From Kryptolebias marmoratus (Eukaryota > Chordata > Actinopteri > Cyprinodontiformes > Rivulidae), in assembly GCF_001649575.2 (NCBI RefSeq), contig NC_051439.1:17830175-17894174 (forward strand): a stretch of 64,000 nt of DNA, given 5' to 3'. Positions within the stretch are counted from its first letter, which is position 1. Every line of letters begins with the position of its first letter. Below are positions 51,721 to 61,880 of the stretch, piece by piece. The translations under genes and the position numbers were made by a program. The notes beneath the pieces are model-generated. The model did not search any database and was not told the DNA's origin. It worked only from the letters and a program-made list of their open reading frames with translations.

Positions 51721-53707
51721 TATACCTGGTCAGACCCAGCTTCTGGATGGTTCTAAAAAGTTAGTTTTGTAGAGGGTAGGTTGCAAATTACTATATAACA
51801 ATGTCACTGTATTAAAACATATTAAAATTGAAGAATAGTACTTTTCTAGTGCAGCAACTTGAATGTCACAATCTGCTTTTTGTTGCCTAGTTTCTTGCTG
51901 TAACCACAAGAGGGCGACAAAGACTGTCTGTATAATTAAACAATATATTCAGGTCTTTGTTTATTACATCAGATCACAGTCCAACTGTCTGAAAATTGAT
52001 TTTAATGATTGAGAAAGATGCAAAAACACCTGCATGGTTATTAATGTCAGACTATAATTTCAGACTTTTTTAGAAGTGTATTCAAGATGGACATATCAAT
52101 TATTAGTTAGAAAACAAAGTAGTTTTTATCACAATTTATTTAATCCCACAAAACAAGATAGAGATGTTTCAAATACAGATTTTATATGATTTAACTTTTT
52201 GCAAATTACTGATAATTTCTCACATAATAAAAAAACAAATCTGTTTTCACACAGAAATTTCTCATCATCATAAACAGTTTATACTGAAACACACATAAAT
52301 ATATATTTTGTAACAAATGTACAAAAAACACTTTTGCTGCAACTCATGTTTAAATGCACAGTTGAAACAATATGTTTACATACACTGTAGAAAAAGACAA
52401 CCATTTTCCTCACTGATTCTGGCTGAAGCTTGTAAGAGAGTGTCGTAATCCACTGTGTCTTTAAACGAGTCCTGCACTGATATTGACTAAAAGCCCTCTC
52501 AGTGAGGAAGAAGCTGTTATTCTGAAAGCAATATAAAGCCAGATTATACTTTGCAAATGCACACAGGAACAGACATTCATTTCTGGAGATCTGTCATGTA
52601 GTTTCATAAAACCAAAATTGAACTGCATGGTCATAATAACTATTGTTACATTTAAGGACAAAGTGAGATGCTTGTACCATCCCAACTGTAAAGTACAGGA
52701 GTGGCAGTGTTGTGTTTTGCTGCAGGAGGGACTGCACTTCATTAATATAGGTGAAGAGGAAAAAACGTTATGTGGGAATATTGAAGAAACATTTCAAGAC
52801 ATCAGCCAGGAAGTTAAAACTTGGTTGCAAAAGGCTTTCCAAATAAACAGTAACTCATTTACACCAGTTCTGTCAGGAGGAATGGGACAAAATTCAAGCA
52901 AACTATTGTAAAATATTTGTCAAAATGTTTGACTTAAATCAAAAAGTTTTAAGGCAGTGCTACTAAATACTAAAAATAAAATACTTTTTTGACTTAAGTA
53001 AATTTATGACTTTGAAAGAAGTAATTAAAAACTCATTCTTTGGACATTTAACAAAAAGGGATAATTTGAGGAATTCTAATAACGACATGGACATAATGTA
53101 GAGGTGTGTTTCAGAAACTTAGGTTTCAAGAAGTTAGTTATATCCAGACTGAGTCCAGATAAGGCACAAAATTCCTTTGTTTGAGTCTATTTGATTATGT
53201 CATTTCAAATATGCAGCAAGATGTGAATATTGTGTTCATTTTAAAGAATGTCAAACTTTTTATTGAAAAAATTTGAAGGCTTACATTCCTTGAAGAAATG
53301 TATATGTGCTGTCTTGTATGTCAAAGTAATAAACAAAGATGCTGTGTGATGTGTTAGTTCTTGAGTAAATGTTGGGAATGACTCTCAGCTACTACATCGC
53401 CAAAGATGAGTTCATTATCTGCAAAACTGACTCAGTTAAAGCCATGTTTGTGTCTGCTTAGGACAATTAACTGTGACAACCATTTTAATTTGAGCTGACT
53501 CAAAAAGTTAATAAGATGTAGATGCAAACCCAGGGATTACTTTAAGTAAGATTACCCAAAATCTGTCCAGTGGTTTATGTGATATGTTGCTAAAAAACAG
53601 CGAAATGAAGCGAAATGAACCCACAATTCATGGAAGTGATAATAATGATAAAACAGAATCTCTTTAGTTCTTTCCAGCTTTAAATGACAGATTTACCCCT
53701 CTTGACC
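51720..53707 (-). other. 3' flank of IRG copy 1 (duplicated in part)
   Basis: The stretch from 51,720 to about 52,200 matches 58,735 to about 59,200, and 53,455-53,707 matches 59,290-59,552. The piece between, about 52,210-53,450, has no counterpart in copy 2. A minus-strand AATAAA (TTTATT at 53259-53264) may end the copy 1 transcript. No other gene was seen. Confidence 0.6.
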
Positions 53708-55199
53708 TCACACTGAGCTGTTTAAACCCAAAGCTCTTTTAAAAACCCTGTCTGCACTGTCAGCAAGTACGTTCAGAATATGACTTAAAGCTTTGTAGGT
53801 TCCTGCAGAAGAAAGTGCCATTGCTGCTGGGATTACAATTACTGAAATGAATCTGTCCGCTTTCTCTCCTGCTATTAATACACCAACACCTGCCATCTGA
53901 CCTAAAACCTTCATGATGACAGCTGGGGTTATCTCTACTGCAGCCAGTGGTGACAAGATGACTTGTATCAGATCATCATATGGCACACCTGTGGTGTCAG
54001 CTAGTTTCTTCAGTGATGGGATATCAAGCCTAAAACTAACAACATACTGTTTGACAGCTGTAACTATGAGGCCTAAATCAACAGCAATAGAAACCCCTGG
54101 AACAGGTGCAGCTGCTCCAGCTGCAGATGCAGCAGCATGATACTTTATTTGGGACTGAAGATCTTCTTTCTTCTTGTTTATTACCTCCTGGTGGAAGTCT
54201 GACATGATCGTCAATGAAGCACGTCTCTTGAGTTCAGGAAGTTCTCTGTTGAAAGTTTGATGTAACCGAGGGAAATCATACAGGTGGCGATCAAAACTGC
54301 ACAGCAGGAAGACCTGTGGAGACTTAAATCCTTCTTTCTGAAGACCTGTATTATAAGAAAAATACAATATCATTCAGATTTTAACTTTTAAATCACAGTG
54401 GTTAAATTTGATCATTTTTGAATGTCTATTTTGTGACAGATAAACAAGATTAAACAAACACTATTTTTCTAATGAAAAGATCAGATTTGAAACATTTAAT
54501 TTAAAAAATATTGTGGTATGGGAAAAAAAGAGTTTGAAATATTTAAAAAAGAAATGGTGTGAGTTGGTAATTGTAGGGTGTTATTCAATATTAAATATTA
54601 AATAACAATAATAACAAAATTATTTTAAATACAAATGATAAAATAACAAATGTACCTTGAATGCAGTCTTTCCTGATTTGTTCCAGAGTCTCCTGTTCAT
54701 TAAAATTCCTTTTACCTCTCGCCTCAGCTTGTAAATCATTGTCGATCTTTGAGCGAACAAAGTAGAACTTCTTCTCCATCTTCTGAATTGCCTTAGCAAG
54801 TTTCACATAATTTTTTCTGAAGCGAGTGTCTGAGATGATAACAAAGAAATCAAACTTCTCAGATCCTACAAGCTCCAGGTATTTGTCAGCTGGAAACCTT
54901 GTGGTACCAACACCAGGAAGATCCCAAAAGATAACATTGGGATACTCTGGGTGGGGGTATGAGCTGATGTCTGAGGTGGTTTCTTCAACACCAGTAGGAG
55001 CTGCTTCCTCATCATCGTTGGTCATCCCTCTAAAGTAATTAATAAACGTGGATTTACCAGAGCCAGTTTCTCCTGTGATGGCAATGTTGAGTGGAGTATT
55101 ATTTTTCTGTTCTATATATTCTTTAATCTTTGCAACTGCTGCAGCAGGGTCAGTCTGCATCAGTGATTTAATCATTTCTATTTTCAACTTGTCATCCAT
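53708..55199 (-). CDS. immunity-related GTPase (IRG) copy 1
   Basis: Interferon-inducible IRG GTPase; the family acts on vacuole membranes around intracellular pathogens. Two coding exons on the minus strand: 55199-54656 (ATG to CAAG|GTACAT donor) and 54345-53708 (after AATACAG acceptor, stop TGA). They splice to 393 aa. Motifs: P-loop GETGSGKS at 43-50 (GKS class, unlike the GMS of regulatory IRGMs), DLPG at 93-96, and G4-like RSKIDND at 149-155. An alanine/glycine-rich hydrophobic helix (AAASAAGAAAPVPGVSIAVD) precedes the C-terminal helical domain, as in fish IRGs. The N terminus MDD lacks the myristoylation glycine of some mouse IRGs. The ATG is preceded by a good acceptor (TTCTGTTTAG at 55208), implying an untranslated first exon. 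It is a tandem duplicate of the gene at 59553-61154. Confidence 0.93.
54346..54655 (-). other. intron of IRG copy 1
   Basis: A 310-bp AT-rich intron splitting a Gly codon right after the G domain. The homologous intron in copy 2 is 420 bp. Confidence 0.85.
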
Positions 55200-55207
55200 G
55201 TTGACTC

Positions 55208-56271
55208 CTAAACAGAAGTATTAGAAAAATATGAAAGTTTTAATATTAATTCAAACCCAAGACAGGATGAGGAAAACTTGATTTGCAGCAAACACTAACA
55301 CATAATTCTACAAAACAGGAAACACACATACTAGAAGTTTACTTTTACACTTTGCATCATTTGTGCTTCATTTGAGATGTGTACAAATCACAAAAACTAT
55401 TTTAGTTGGACACAATTTTAAACATAGTTATGACTTTGACAACAAAAAAAAATTAAAAATTAAAATATTCCTATTAATAATATGATAAACAGCCATTTCT
55501 TCTCTCACAAAGTCTAACAAGAATTTCAAAATAATCAAATTACAAATTAATTAAAATGGAGTATATTTGAATAACAAAACTGTACACTGAACCACATTTT
55601 TGTTTTTTTAGTTTATGAATTCATATGAAAAGTAAGTTAGCCTGGATGCAGGTTTCGCCGAAGGCCGGATGTAGTACAAAAGGGGGCGGGGCTAAAGAGC
55701 ACTCCGGAGAATTGGGACACACTATGCACTCAAACCCTTCAAGCATGAATGCGCATGTGAATGACATGAGGGTGGAATGGGGGTGGGGGGCGAGTATTGG
55801 GACCGGGCCCTTGTAACCCGTTGTTTTCTGTGTTTTGCAGTTCCTGCAAAAATAAATATGTTGCACGGGAGATGAGTTTGCCCATCATTTTCAGCTCTGT
55901 AACACAGCAAATTTAAAACTAATCTTTAATAAAAAAAACACTAAATACTAGTTTGTTTTTAAATAATCTTAAATCTGTTCATCTGCAGCAGCAGCAAACA
56001 AATATATTACATTATTCTGGACAAATAAAAAGAGATTTTAAAGTGTCTACTTTTAACTGACAGATATATAAAATCAAATCAAAGGAGAAAAAAAACATTT
56101 CAGTAAATTGTTGGAACATCTAAAATGTAGGTCTTTTTCCCTCTATATACTTTCACAAAACTGTAAAAAAAAAAAAATCACCAAGCATCAAACTATGAGT
56201 AAAAGAGCTACTCACTTAGAAATCTTCTGAAACTTGAACACTGGAGCAGAAACAGCACAGTTCTGTCTTAC
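55208..56271 (-). other. 5' intron of IRG copy 1 with GC-rich insertion
   Basis: Intron between the untranslated exon and the coding exon, about 1.06 kb against about 0.57 kb in copy 2. Much of the difference is the GC-rich block at about 55,640-55,910. The acceptor side (55,208-55,440) is clearly homologous to copy 2. Confidence 0.6.
55640..55910. mobile_element. GC-rich inserted repeat, unclassified
   Basis: It differs sharply from the AT-rich surroundings: it contains GGGGCGGGGC, a G-rich run near 55,780-55,790 and GACCGGGCCC, and it is missing from the homologous intron of copy 2. No terminal repeats or coding motifs could be fixed, so the mobile nature is inferred from the presence/absence difference. 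Confidence 0.45.
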
Positions 56272-56345
56272 ACTTTGTAGATCTGAGAATAAATCAGGCA
56301 ACTAGTCAGATTAAGTTGAACTTAAATCTCTGAAGTATCCTGTAA
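56272..56345 (-). other. probable untranslated exon 1 of IRG copy 1
   Basis: Bounded downstream by a GTAAGA donor (reverse complement of 56266-56271) at the position where copy 2 has GTAAGT. The start is placed about 27 bases below the TATA box. No coding sequence. A nearby alternative donor GTGAGT lies at 56210-56215. Confidence 0.45.
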
Positions 56346-56370
56346 CAGGGAATCTTCTGTAGGAGGTGGC

Positions 56371-56402
56371 TTTATAAAAAACACAGAAGTGAAAGAGAAA
56401 CC
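56371..56402 (-). promoter_or_regulatory. ISRE plus TATA promoter of IRG copy 1
   Basis: TATAAA on the minus strand (56371-56376). Just upstream is GAAAGAGAAACC (56391-56402, read on the plus strand), a perfect match to the interferon-stimulated response element core GAAANNGAAACY bound by ISGF3/IRFs. Such elements act in either orientation. This fits the interferon induction known for IRG genes. Confidence 0.7.
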
Positions 56403-56580
56403 AAACATATTTAAGTTTTAAAGTCCCTCTGTGGGCTGCCAGTATGTATGACTCAAACATTATCATGATAATCAAGATAAACCTGTTTTCATGGGTGCGT
56501 TGGGAAATATTTTCATTCAAATGCAGAACACAATGATCCAATGATAGCAGTGCACAAAAAGTTCTGAAAATTTTAAACAT

Positions 56581-56880
56581 CCACACAAATTAATAAAACT
56601 ATAAAAAAATATTCTGCCTCAAATCCAGGCAAATGTGAAGCAAAACAAGTCAACTTTCAATGCAAACATTTATTCCTTCATGTAAAAGGTGCTTCTTTGA
56701 TTCAGCATTTCAGATGGTGAGCACTGTCTAAATTTATTTTATAATAAAAATAAAAGGTTAGAAAAGTCTAAGACGCACCCACACAAATTCAAAAATTCAT
56801 GCAAATATACAGTCTGAAATCCAGGCAAATATGAGGCAAAACAAGTCAACTTTCAATGTAAACATTTTACAGTCAAATGT
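56581..56880. repeat. imperfect tandem duplication, about 196 bp unit
   Basis: The pieces CCACACAAATT...AAATCCAGGCAAAT and CAAGTCAACTTTCAATG... occur first at 56581-56670 and again at 56779-56866, offset by 196-198 bases, with small differences. Confidence 0.7.
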
Positions 56881-57565
56881 TTACACAGTCAGTGAGAGAA
56901 TGAATGGTTGTTTGTCTCTATGTGTCTCTGTGAATGACTCGTGACCTGTCCATGGTGTCCTCTGCCTCTCTCACAGTGGTGGCTGGAGATAGGCACCAGC
57001 TCCCTGTGGGTACGATCAAGATTTTAGTTTTTGTTGTTGTTTATTTTTGTATCTTTTGTGGTTATATAAAGCTCATCTTGATATCTTGTTGTCCATGCAT
57101 AAGAGGTCCACTGGACTAGTTTTAAAAAAAAAACTAAATCTGCCTTTTGTGGCAGAGGAGAGAGAACTGACCATCTAGACAAGTTTTCTTTCATTAAAAA
57201 ACATCCAGAAGATCTTGTCCTAAAAACTCACAAAAGTGTTTCAAAAAATGTTGGGCCTGAAAATAGGTTATGTACTTTGGTTTCAAATTATGCTGTATAA
57301 TAATTGTAAAGAAAATAAAAGTTCCTACTTCACGGATTTTGCCTATCACAGGCTCTTTTTGGAACGCAACCCCCATGAAAAATGAGGGATCACTGTAATC
57401 TAAAAACATCCAGTTTCACCCTAGATCCCAAAGCGTTAATAGCTAATTTTGATTTATGTGGTGTAACACAGCAGTTATCAGATTCCAGCAATTCAGTCAA
57501 AGCAAGCTGGCAAATATCTTGATCATATTGAGCTCCCTAAGAGTTTGAAACGTGTGTGTGTGTGT
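56881..57565. other. intergenic, no gene seen
   Basis: Between the IRG copies. A (GT) microsatellite at 57552-57566 directly abuts the LTR fragment. Nothing else was recognised. Confidence 0.55.
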
Positions 57566-58349
57566 GGTCCAAAAACCCAGGATTATTTGTTCAGAGCGCA
57601 AAGCCGAAACCAGACACGGAGGCGTAACTATCCGCAGCTTCAACCTGCGTCTTACAAAAGAAGACGTAATTCTGTTATTTAAACCGAAATAATTCCCCTT
57701 ATACTGACGGTTCTGGTTTCGACCCACTCTGGACATTTTGGTGTGGCTGGAGCATACTGTCAAAACCCCAGGATTATTTGTCCAGAGCGGAAAGCCGAAA
57801 CCAGACACGGAGGCGTAACTAAAGGCAAGTGAGTTTATTTACAGGTGGTGCCAATATATACAGTGAGCAGGTCTCGGGAGTAGTCTGTAAGGCAAGAAGA
57901 ACTGGGTGAGTCTCGGGTACGATTTTGGTCAGTGTAGTTCAAAAGGATGAAGGAAATAATGTCTCTTGTTCTCTTACAGATCTAGGAGGTGATTTACTGT
58001 GCAGAGGAGGTGAGGAATAGTTCCAGAGCGATCCAGGAGATGACGAGCCAGTTCCAGCAAAGGTAAGTATCCGACAGGTTCCAGGTAAGTTCTTATAAAG
58101 GTCCGCAGTCTTGGCGTGGCAAAAAACCTAAGTTTCAGGCAAGACAAAGAACGTAATTAATACACAGAGCATAACTGAGGTTAGACGCTGAGGCGGAGAA
58201 TCTAACCCGGAAGGTTTGATGCTCCAGCGAAGATCTGGTCTCAGCCTGAGGCTTAAATGCTGGCTGGTCTCGTCAGCAAAATCAGGATCACCTGTGAAGT
58301 GGAGGTTAGTGACGCCGCCCAAGGGCGGAGCTAAACCCAGATCCTCACA
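57566..58349 (-). mobile_element. LTR retroelement deletion derivative
   Basis: In minus orientation, a complete-looking LTR spans 58349-57758 (592 bp) with TGT...ACA ends, a TATA box (TATAAG near 58,092-58,099) and AATAAA (57834-57839) near its end. About 127 bp of leader-like sequence follows (57757-57631), then a second copy of only the last 65 bp of the LTR (57630-57566). This fits an element that lost its interior and most of its second LTR. No pol domain remains and no target duplication was found, so clade is not assigned. Confidence 0.6.
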
Positions 58350-59552
58350 GGGGGGCAACAAGTAAAACTTACTTTTTTTTTTTTTTGAGCAATCAAGTCT
58401 TCAGGGGTTGTCCTACTATTCTGCTATTCGTTACATTCTAACAGTTTCTAACTTATTACAGACCATACAGAGTCTACATTAGTTTTTACCCAGTCTGGAT
58501 GTCAGTTCTTCAGTAACACCTGGACCTGTTGGAAGGTGCCTTCTCTGCAGCCACTATTGTTGAGACGTGGATGGTTGGATCATCATTGATCCACCTAGTA
58601 ACACTTTCCCAGGTTCTTGATCATGTTAAAGTTAAAGCAGGAATTTTCTGCCACACCGTTCTGAAGAATCCAACCCTTTGACTCAGACTCTGGAACACCA
58701 AGCAGGGTAATGTTGTTCATGGCCATCTGCAGGTACCTGATCAGACCCAGCTTCTGTCTAGTTCTAAAAAGGTTACCTTTGTGGCATATTCCTATATAAC
58801 AATATCATTTTAATAAATCCTATTAAAACTGAAGTAAGGGACTTTTTAGTGCAACAAGTATAATGTCACAATATGTTTTTCTTTTCTGACAAGTTTCTTG
58901 CTGTAACCACTAGAGGGCGACAAAGACTGTCTGTGTAATTGAACAGAAGATATTTTAGTCCTTTACTTTTTACATCAGATCACAGCCCAACTGTCTGAAA
59001 ATTGGTTTAAATGATTGTAAAAGATACAAAAACACCCGCGTGGTTATTAATGTCAGACTATAATTCAGATTTTTGTTTTAGAAGTGTATCCAAGATAAAC
59101 ATATCAATTTTTATTTATAAACCAAGTAGTTTTAATCACAATTTATTTAATCATACAAAACAAGATAAAATTGTTTCCAATGTAGACTTCATATGATCTA
59201 TTTTTTTTATAATGAGAGAGATCTTTTTTATTACTTTCTACAAGGTCACAAGTTTACATATAATTTATGTGAACTTGTCAATAAAAAAGTCAATTAGATG
59301 TGATGACCATCTTAATTTGAGCTGACTCAAAAAAATAATCAGATGTAGATCCACACCCAGTGATTAGATTCAGAAAGATTCATTAAAATATGTCCAGTGG
59401 TTTATGTGATATTTTGCTAACAGGATAAGTGCCAATAGTGGCACTTACAAGATCATGATTACCTGATGACCTTCCTGGCAGTGATAACGATGATAAAATA
59501 GACTCTTTTTACTTCATTCCAGCTTTAAATGAGACATTTAGCCTCACTGACA
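58350..59552 (-). other. 3' flank of IRG copy 2
   Basis: The part from about 58,735 is homologous to the copy 1 flank. It holds a CTCF-like motif at 58907-58919, a possible minus-strand AATAAA (TTTATT at 59227-59232) and the unidentified coding-like fragment at 58595-58756. Nothing else was recognised. Confidence 0.55.
58595..58756 (-). pseudogene. unidentified coding-like fragment
   Basis: The minus strand reads 53 codons to a TAG, including LGLIRYLQMAMNNITLLGVP, with composition more protein-like than the surrounding AT-rich DNA. I do not recognise the family. It sits at the edge of the duplicated unit, just beyond the homology shared with copy 1, so it may be a remnant of a neighbouring gene or transposon. 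Confidence 0.3.
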
Positions 59553-61154
59553 TCACTCTGAGCTGTTTAAACCCAAAGCTCTTTTAAAAACCCTCTCTGC
59601 ATCCTCAGCAAGCATGTTGAGAAAATGACTTAGCGCTTTGTAGGTTCCTGCAAAAGAAAATGCCGCTGCTGCAGGGATTCCAATTATTGGAATGTATCTA
59701 AATGCTTCCTCTCGTGCCATTAATGAAGCAACACTTGCCAACTGACCTAAAACCGTCATGATGAGCTCTGGGGTTATGTTTACTCCAACCAGTGGTGACA
59801 AGATGACCTGTTTCAGATCATCATACGGCACATCTGTGGTGTTAGCTAGTCTCTTCAGCGATGGGATATCAAGCCTAAAACTAAGAACATAACGTGTGAC
59901 AGCTGCAGCTATGACGCCTATATCAACAGCAAAAGAAAGCTCTGGAACTGGTGCAGCTGCTCCAACTGCAGATGCAGCAGCAAGATACTTTATTTTGGAA
60001 TGAAGAGCTTTTTTCTTCTCATTTATCACCTCCAGGCTGATGTTCGGCATGGCCATCAGTAAAGCACGTCTCTTGAGTTCAGAAAGATCTCTTTCTAAAG
60101 TTTCATGTAACAGAGGAAAATCATACAGGTGGAGATCAAAACTGCACAGCAGGAAGACCTGTGGAGAGTCAAATCCTTCTTTCTGAAGACCTGTATTATA
60201 AGCACAATACAATATATTTTAGATTTTAACTTTTACATCACAATGGTTAAAATTTATCATTTCTGAATGCCCTATTTTGTGACAGATATGACGAAACAAA
60301 CACTGTTTTCCTCATCAACAAAACAGATTTGAAACAATTCACTTAAAAATATTTTGGTTTTGGTACAAATACTTTGAAATAAATAAAAAAGAAATGGTGT
60401 AAGTTGGTAATTGTGGGGTGTTAGTCAGTATTTATACAAAACAAATGTCTTAGAGAAATTTTGCATGTAATGATTTAAACATAATCCTCCTGAAGTCCTC
60501 GTAACTAAAGAGAGAGGAAGCCCTTGTAACTCTGGGTCCATTTGACCCAAAGGCCACAGAAGGGTTTAAAAAAAATATATTAAATCCAAATGATAAAGTA
60601 AAAAATGTACCTTGAATGCAGTCGCTCCTGATTTTTTGCAGAGTCTCCTGTTCATTAAAATTCCTTTTACCTCTCGCCTCAGCTTGTAAATCATTGTCGA
60701 TCTTTGAGCGAACAAAGTAGAACTTCTTCTCCATCTTCTGAATTTCTTTAGCAAGTTTCACATCATTTTCTCTGAAGCGAGTGTTTGAGATGATAACAAA
60801 GAAATCAAACTTCTCAAGTTCTACAAGCTCCAGGTATTTGTCAGCTGGAAACTTTGTGGTACCAATACCAGGAAGATCTGAGAAGATAACATTGGGATAC
60901 TTTGGATGGGGGTATTCTTTGACGTCTACAGTGGTTTCTGTAACACCAGTAGGAGCTGCTCCCTCATCATCGTTCTTCATCCCTCGAAAGTAATTAATAA
61001 AAGTGGATTTACCAGAGCCAGATTCTCCTGTGATGGCAATGTTGAGTGGAGTATTATTTTGTTTTTCTATAAATTCATTAATCTTCACAGCTGCTGCAGC
61101 AGGGTCAGTCTTCATCAGTGATTTAATCATTTCTATATTGAACATAACATCCAT
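59553..61154 (-). CDS. immunity-related GTPase (IRG) copy 2
   Basis: Second IRG gene, same structure: coding exons 61154-60611 (ATG to CAAG|GTACAT) and 60190-59553 (after an AATACAG acceptor, stop TGA), 393 aa, exactly the length of copy 1. Motifs: P-loop GESGSGKS at 43-50, DLPG at 93-96, RSKIDND at 149-155, and the Ala/Gly-rich helix AAASAVGAAAPVPELSFAVD. The first 182 residues differ from copy 1 at about 32 positions (roughly 82% identical by hand count), with differences in switch regions and at surface-like charges. The start follows a strong acceptor (TTCTTCTTCAATTTAG). All catalytic motifs are intact, so it is probably functional. The longer frame running to 60450 is intron read-through. 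Confidence 0.93.
60191..60610 (-). other. intron of IRG copy 2, with about 110-bp insertion
   Basis: Homologous to the copy 1 intron at both ends but longer. The extra sequence at about 60,435-60,573 includes the near-palindrome GGGTCCATTTGACCC and GC-richer DNA, suggesting a small transposon remnant. Confidence 0.6.
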
Positions 61155-61162
61155 GTTGACTC

Positions 61163-61728
61163 CTAAATTGAAGAAGAAAAAGATGAAAGTTTTCAGATTA
61201 AATCATACTCAAAATGTTTTGCAGCAAACACTAACACAATCCTACAAAACAGGAAACACATCCTAAAGATTTACTTAGACACTTTGCAACATTTGTGCTT
61301 CATTTGAGATGTGCAGTTACTGTCTACACAAATCACAATAAACTGTCTTAGTTGGACAAAATTTTAATAATAGTAAGTCTCAGCTCTTTCAGATGTTACT
61401 AGAACACTTGGGAGGTTGAGGCTGAGGTGCTAAGTAGAAGAGTGGTTTAATGAACCAACTTCAAGTTCAACTCTTTTTCTTATCACAGTACATAGGAATT
61501 TTTGAAACACCAGTGTTTAATAAAGTACTAGTTTGTGTCTTAATTCTTAAATGTTTTCAGCTGCAGCAGCAGTGTCAATCCCTATCAGTTAATTTGCTTG
61601 TTCAGGATGATTAAAATTTATTAGACTGTGCATGGAAACCACTGAAAAGAAGAAGTGGAAAAAAAATACTGTTACATTATTCTGGACAGATAGAGAGAGG
61701 GACTTTAGAGTATCTACTTGTAACTTAC
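61163..61728 (-). other. 5' intron of IRG copy 2
   Basis: Homologous to the copy 1 5' intron but lacking the GC-rich insertion. The donor is GTAAGT (reverse complement of 61723-61728). Confidence 0.55.
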
Positions 61729-61825
61729 ACTTTGAAGATCTGAGAATAAATCAGGCAAACAGTCAGATTAAGTTGAACTGAAATCTCTGAAGTATCCTGT
61801 TACATCTGAAGATGGTCAGATGTAA
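61729..61825 (-). other. probable untranslated exon 1 of IRG copy 2
   Basis: Defined by the GTAAGT donor and the TATA box upstream, by homology with copy 1. The start position is an estimate. Confidence 0.4.
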
Positions 61826-61850
61826 CACAGAAACTTCTGGGGGAGGTGGC

Positions 61851-61878
61851 TTTATAAGAAACAGAAGTGGAGGAGGAA
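61851..61878 (-). promoter_or_regulatory. TATA promoter of IRG copy 2, decayed ISRE
   Basis: TATAAA (minus strand, 61851-61856) is kept, but the site aligned with the copy 1 ISRE reads GGAGGAGGAACC (about 61869-61880). A weaker near-match, GAAACAGAAG, lies at 61858-61867. Confidence 0.5.
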
Positions 61879-61880
61879 CC

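Noticed and set aside
54826..55038. Plus-strand frames inside both IRG G domains
   Set aside because: Antisense shadows of conserved coding sequence; they appear in both copies only because the sense strand is conserved.
60450..60610. C-terminal extension of IRG copy 2 exon 1
   Set aside because: Reads into the intron past a donor shared with copy 1; exon 2 joins in frame and restores the family C terminus.
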